The position numbers were made by a program, and so were the translations under genes. Positions 62,542-64,000 of a stretch of 64,000 nt of DNA are shown here, one piece after another (positions within the stretch are counted from its first letter, which is position 1; the number at the start of each line of letters is the position of its first letter). The stretch is from assembly GCA_947479455.1 (NCBI GenBank), contig CANJZE010000002.1:162222-226221 (forward strand). The letters are read 5' to 3'. The notes beneath the pieces are model-generated. The model was given only the letters and a program-made list of their open reading frames with translations. It made no database searches and was not told where the DNA came from. The DNA comes from Bacteroidota bacterium (GTDB taxonomy: Bacteria > Bacteroidota > Bacteroidia > Chitinophagales > LD1).

Positions 62542-64000
62542 ATGCAATTTGTTTTTCCATTTTTTCTGTTTGCGTTGGCGGCAATCGCCATTCCTGTCAT
62601 TGTGCATCTCTTTAATTTCAGAAGGTACAAAACAGTTTATTTCAGCAATGTGAAATTTTTACGTGAAGTGGAGTTGGAAACTTCTTCGCGTAATAGGATT
62701 AAACATTTTTTGGTGCTTGCAGCTCGAACGCTGGCGCTTTTATTTTTAGTTCTCGCTTTTGCGCAGCCCTATATTCCAAGCAAGAACAACAACGTTTCTA
62801 CCGGAAGAAAATATGTGAGTATTTACCTTGACAATTCTTACTCCATGAACGCGGTAAGCGATGGAAGAAGTTTGTTCGATAAAGCAAAAATTGCTTCGAA
62901 AGAAATTGCACGTAACTATTCTGCCGATGATGAATTTCAATTATTGACAAATGATTTTGAAGGGAAACATCAGCGACTGGTTGGCAAAGAAGAGTTCATC
63001 AGCATGGTTGATGAATTGGAAATTTCTCCTGCGGTGCGCAATCTTTCTGAAATCACGAAACGCCAACGCGATGCGCTTAGCAGAGAGAACGGCAAAAATC
63101 AAATTGCTTATCTGCTTTCCGATTTTCAAAAAGGTATGGGCAACTTGAGTATTGATTCCTCTGTTGCTTATAACTTAGTTGCGTTGGCTGCCGATGCTCA
63201 AGCAAACGTTTATATAGATACCGTTTGGTTCAACGAGCCCGTTCAGTTGTTGAATCAACCCGCAAAATTGATTGTAAAAATTTCGAACAGCGGGGAGAAA
63301 GCAGTGGAGAATAATCGGCTTGTTTTAAAACTGAATAATCAAACCAAGAGCATGGCCGATTTTTCCGTGGCGGCAAACTCTTTCATTTATGACACTATGA
63401 ATTTTGTTTTGAACCAGCCAAACTGGAACAAAGCCGAATTGCAAATTCAGGATTATCCGATTTCTTATGACGATAATTATTTTCTCGCGTTCAAAGTGAT
63501 TGAAAAAATAAAAGTGCTTTCGCTGAGCGAGAATCGGTCCAATCAATTTTTAGATGCGCTCTTTAAAGACCAGGCTGAGTTTGATTACACCGCTTCACTC
63601 GTTTCAAATTTTGATGCAAACAGTTTAAACGGAAATCAGTTGGTGATTCTCGATAATCACAGAAGCATTTCTTCTTCGTTAGCGGCAAGTATCAATTCGT
63701 TTGTAACCGATGGCGGAGCGGTAGCTGTTTTTCCTGCTGATAAATGCGATATGGAATCATACAATCGGTTCTTGAATAATTTACAGGCAAATTCTATTGC
63801 TGCATTTTCAGAACAGGCGCAGGATTTGGCGGGCATCAATCTTCAGCAAAATATTTTCAAAGATGTTTTTGAGCGAATTCCCGAAAACATGAACTTGCCG
63901 CATGTAAAAAAATATTATCAGTTCACGCGTTCAACTGCTTCTAATGAAGAAACAATTCTCACATTGAAAGATGGCAATTCGTTTTTAAGTCGCTATCCGC
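62542..64000 (+). CDS. BatA-domain protein (aerotolerance-type), 3' end cut by window
   Basis: 486 codons visible, open at the right edge. N-terminal BatA domain: FPFFLFALAAIAIPVIVHLFNFRRYKTVYFSNVKFLREVE and a second membrane helix ARTLALLFLVLAFAQPYIP. Then a VWA-like domain with MIDAS-like YLDNSYSMN and LLSDFQKG, followed by beta sequence. Inner membrane protein of the kind found with MoxR/Bat operons in Bacteroidota, whose role in envelope stress is only partly understood. Its neighbours lie outside the window. Heptamer tract directly upstream. Confidence 0.85.
   Translation, partial: MQFVFPFFLFALAAIAIPVIVHLFNFRRYKTVYFSNVKFLREVELETSSRNRIKHFLVLAARTLALLFLVLAFAQPYIPSKNNNVSTGRKYVSIYLDNSYSMNAVSDGRSLFDKAKIASKEIARNYSADDEFQLLTNDFEGKHQRLVGKEEFISMVDELEISPAVRNLSEITKRQRDALSRENGKNQIAYLLSDFQKGMGNLSIDSSVAYNLVALAADAQANVYIDTVWFNEPVQLLNQPAKLIVKISNSGEKAVENNRLVLKLNNQTKSMADFSVAANSFIYDTMNFVLNQPNWNKAELQIQDYPISYDDNYFLAFKVIEKIKVLSLSENRSNQFLDALFKDQAEFDYTASLVSNFDANSLNGNQLVILDNHRSISSSLAASINSFVTDGGAVAVFPADKCDMESYNRFLNNLQANSIAAFSEQAQDLAGINLQQNIFKDVFERIPENMNLPHVKKYYQFTRSTASNEETILTLKDGNSFLSRYP

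Overview
The window is a contiguous stretch of chromosome from a Bacteroidota bacterium (about 40% G+C by eye). The evidence is: a giant SprB-repeat surface protein with a type B T9SS (gliding/secretion) C-terminus; an M4 peptidase with a type A T9SS sorting domain; an LRR/SD-domain surface protein; many lipoproteins with SxxC-type lipoboxes; and promoters of the Bacteroidota type (TTTG around -33, TAnnTTTG around -7). Assignment below phylum cannot be made from this sequence alone. No tRNA, insertion sequence, CRISPR array or prophage was recognised.

Layout. 1-3.1 kb: truncated LRR adhesin, a two-gene GNAT-like/55-residue cassette flanked by 70-bp direct repeats, and a hicBA toxin-antitoxin pair. 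3.2-7.3 kb: two SGNH hydrolase-fold proteins and an MBOAT O-acyltransferase (surface polysaccharide acylation). 7.3-7.9 kb: a TMEM175-like gene scrap and a DUF433/DUF5615 toxin-antitoxin pair. 8-12.6 kb: ALDH7-type aldehyde dehydrogenase and a 1001-residue M1 peptidase with a beta-rich, barrel-like C-terminus. 12.7-17.4 kb: a lipoprotein/DUF1501/cytochrome-c-like cluster whose make-up recalls planctomycete DUF1501-cytochrome modules. 17.4-19.2 kb: sterol-desaturase-family oxygenase and a TPR protein. 19.4-31.6 kb: one 4051-residue SprB-repeat protein. 32-44.8 kb: nitrilase-family amidase, sugar amidotransferase and carbamoyltransferase, lgt and mtaB on the other strand, then an envelope-polysaccharide operon (oxidoreductase, lipoprotein, sugar-phosphate transferase, acyl carrier protein, KAS III, GT2, GNAT). 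44.8-55.7 kb: mostly housekeeping (GH1, holB, glutathione peroxidase, uvrC, rnpB, NtrC-like regulator, GDP-mannose-3,5-epimerase-like enzyme, fabI). 55.7-62.3 kb: 2203-residue M4 peptidase with SprB repeats. The right edge cuts a BatA-like protein.

Most striking points. (1) Degenerate tandem heptanucleotide tracts (exact 7-bp period, usually 4-5 units, several unrelated unit sequences) sit at or just upstream of the 5' ends of many genes. In two genes they encode the signal peptide, and in a third an interdomain linker. (2) A GNAT-like gene plus 55-residue partner lies on an 865-bp unit bounded by 70-bp direct repeats that each carry the same predicted promoter. (3) A 26-nt repeat found next to mtaB is also built into a helix of the RNase P RNA. 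(4) The SprB arrays have higher-order periods: 675 bp (three units) in the giant protein and about 450 bp (two units) in the M4 peptidase. Functions are inferred from motifs and remembered family features; no database search was run.
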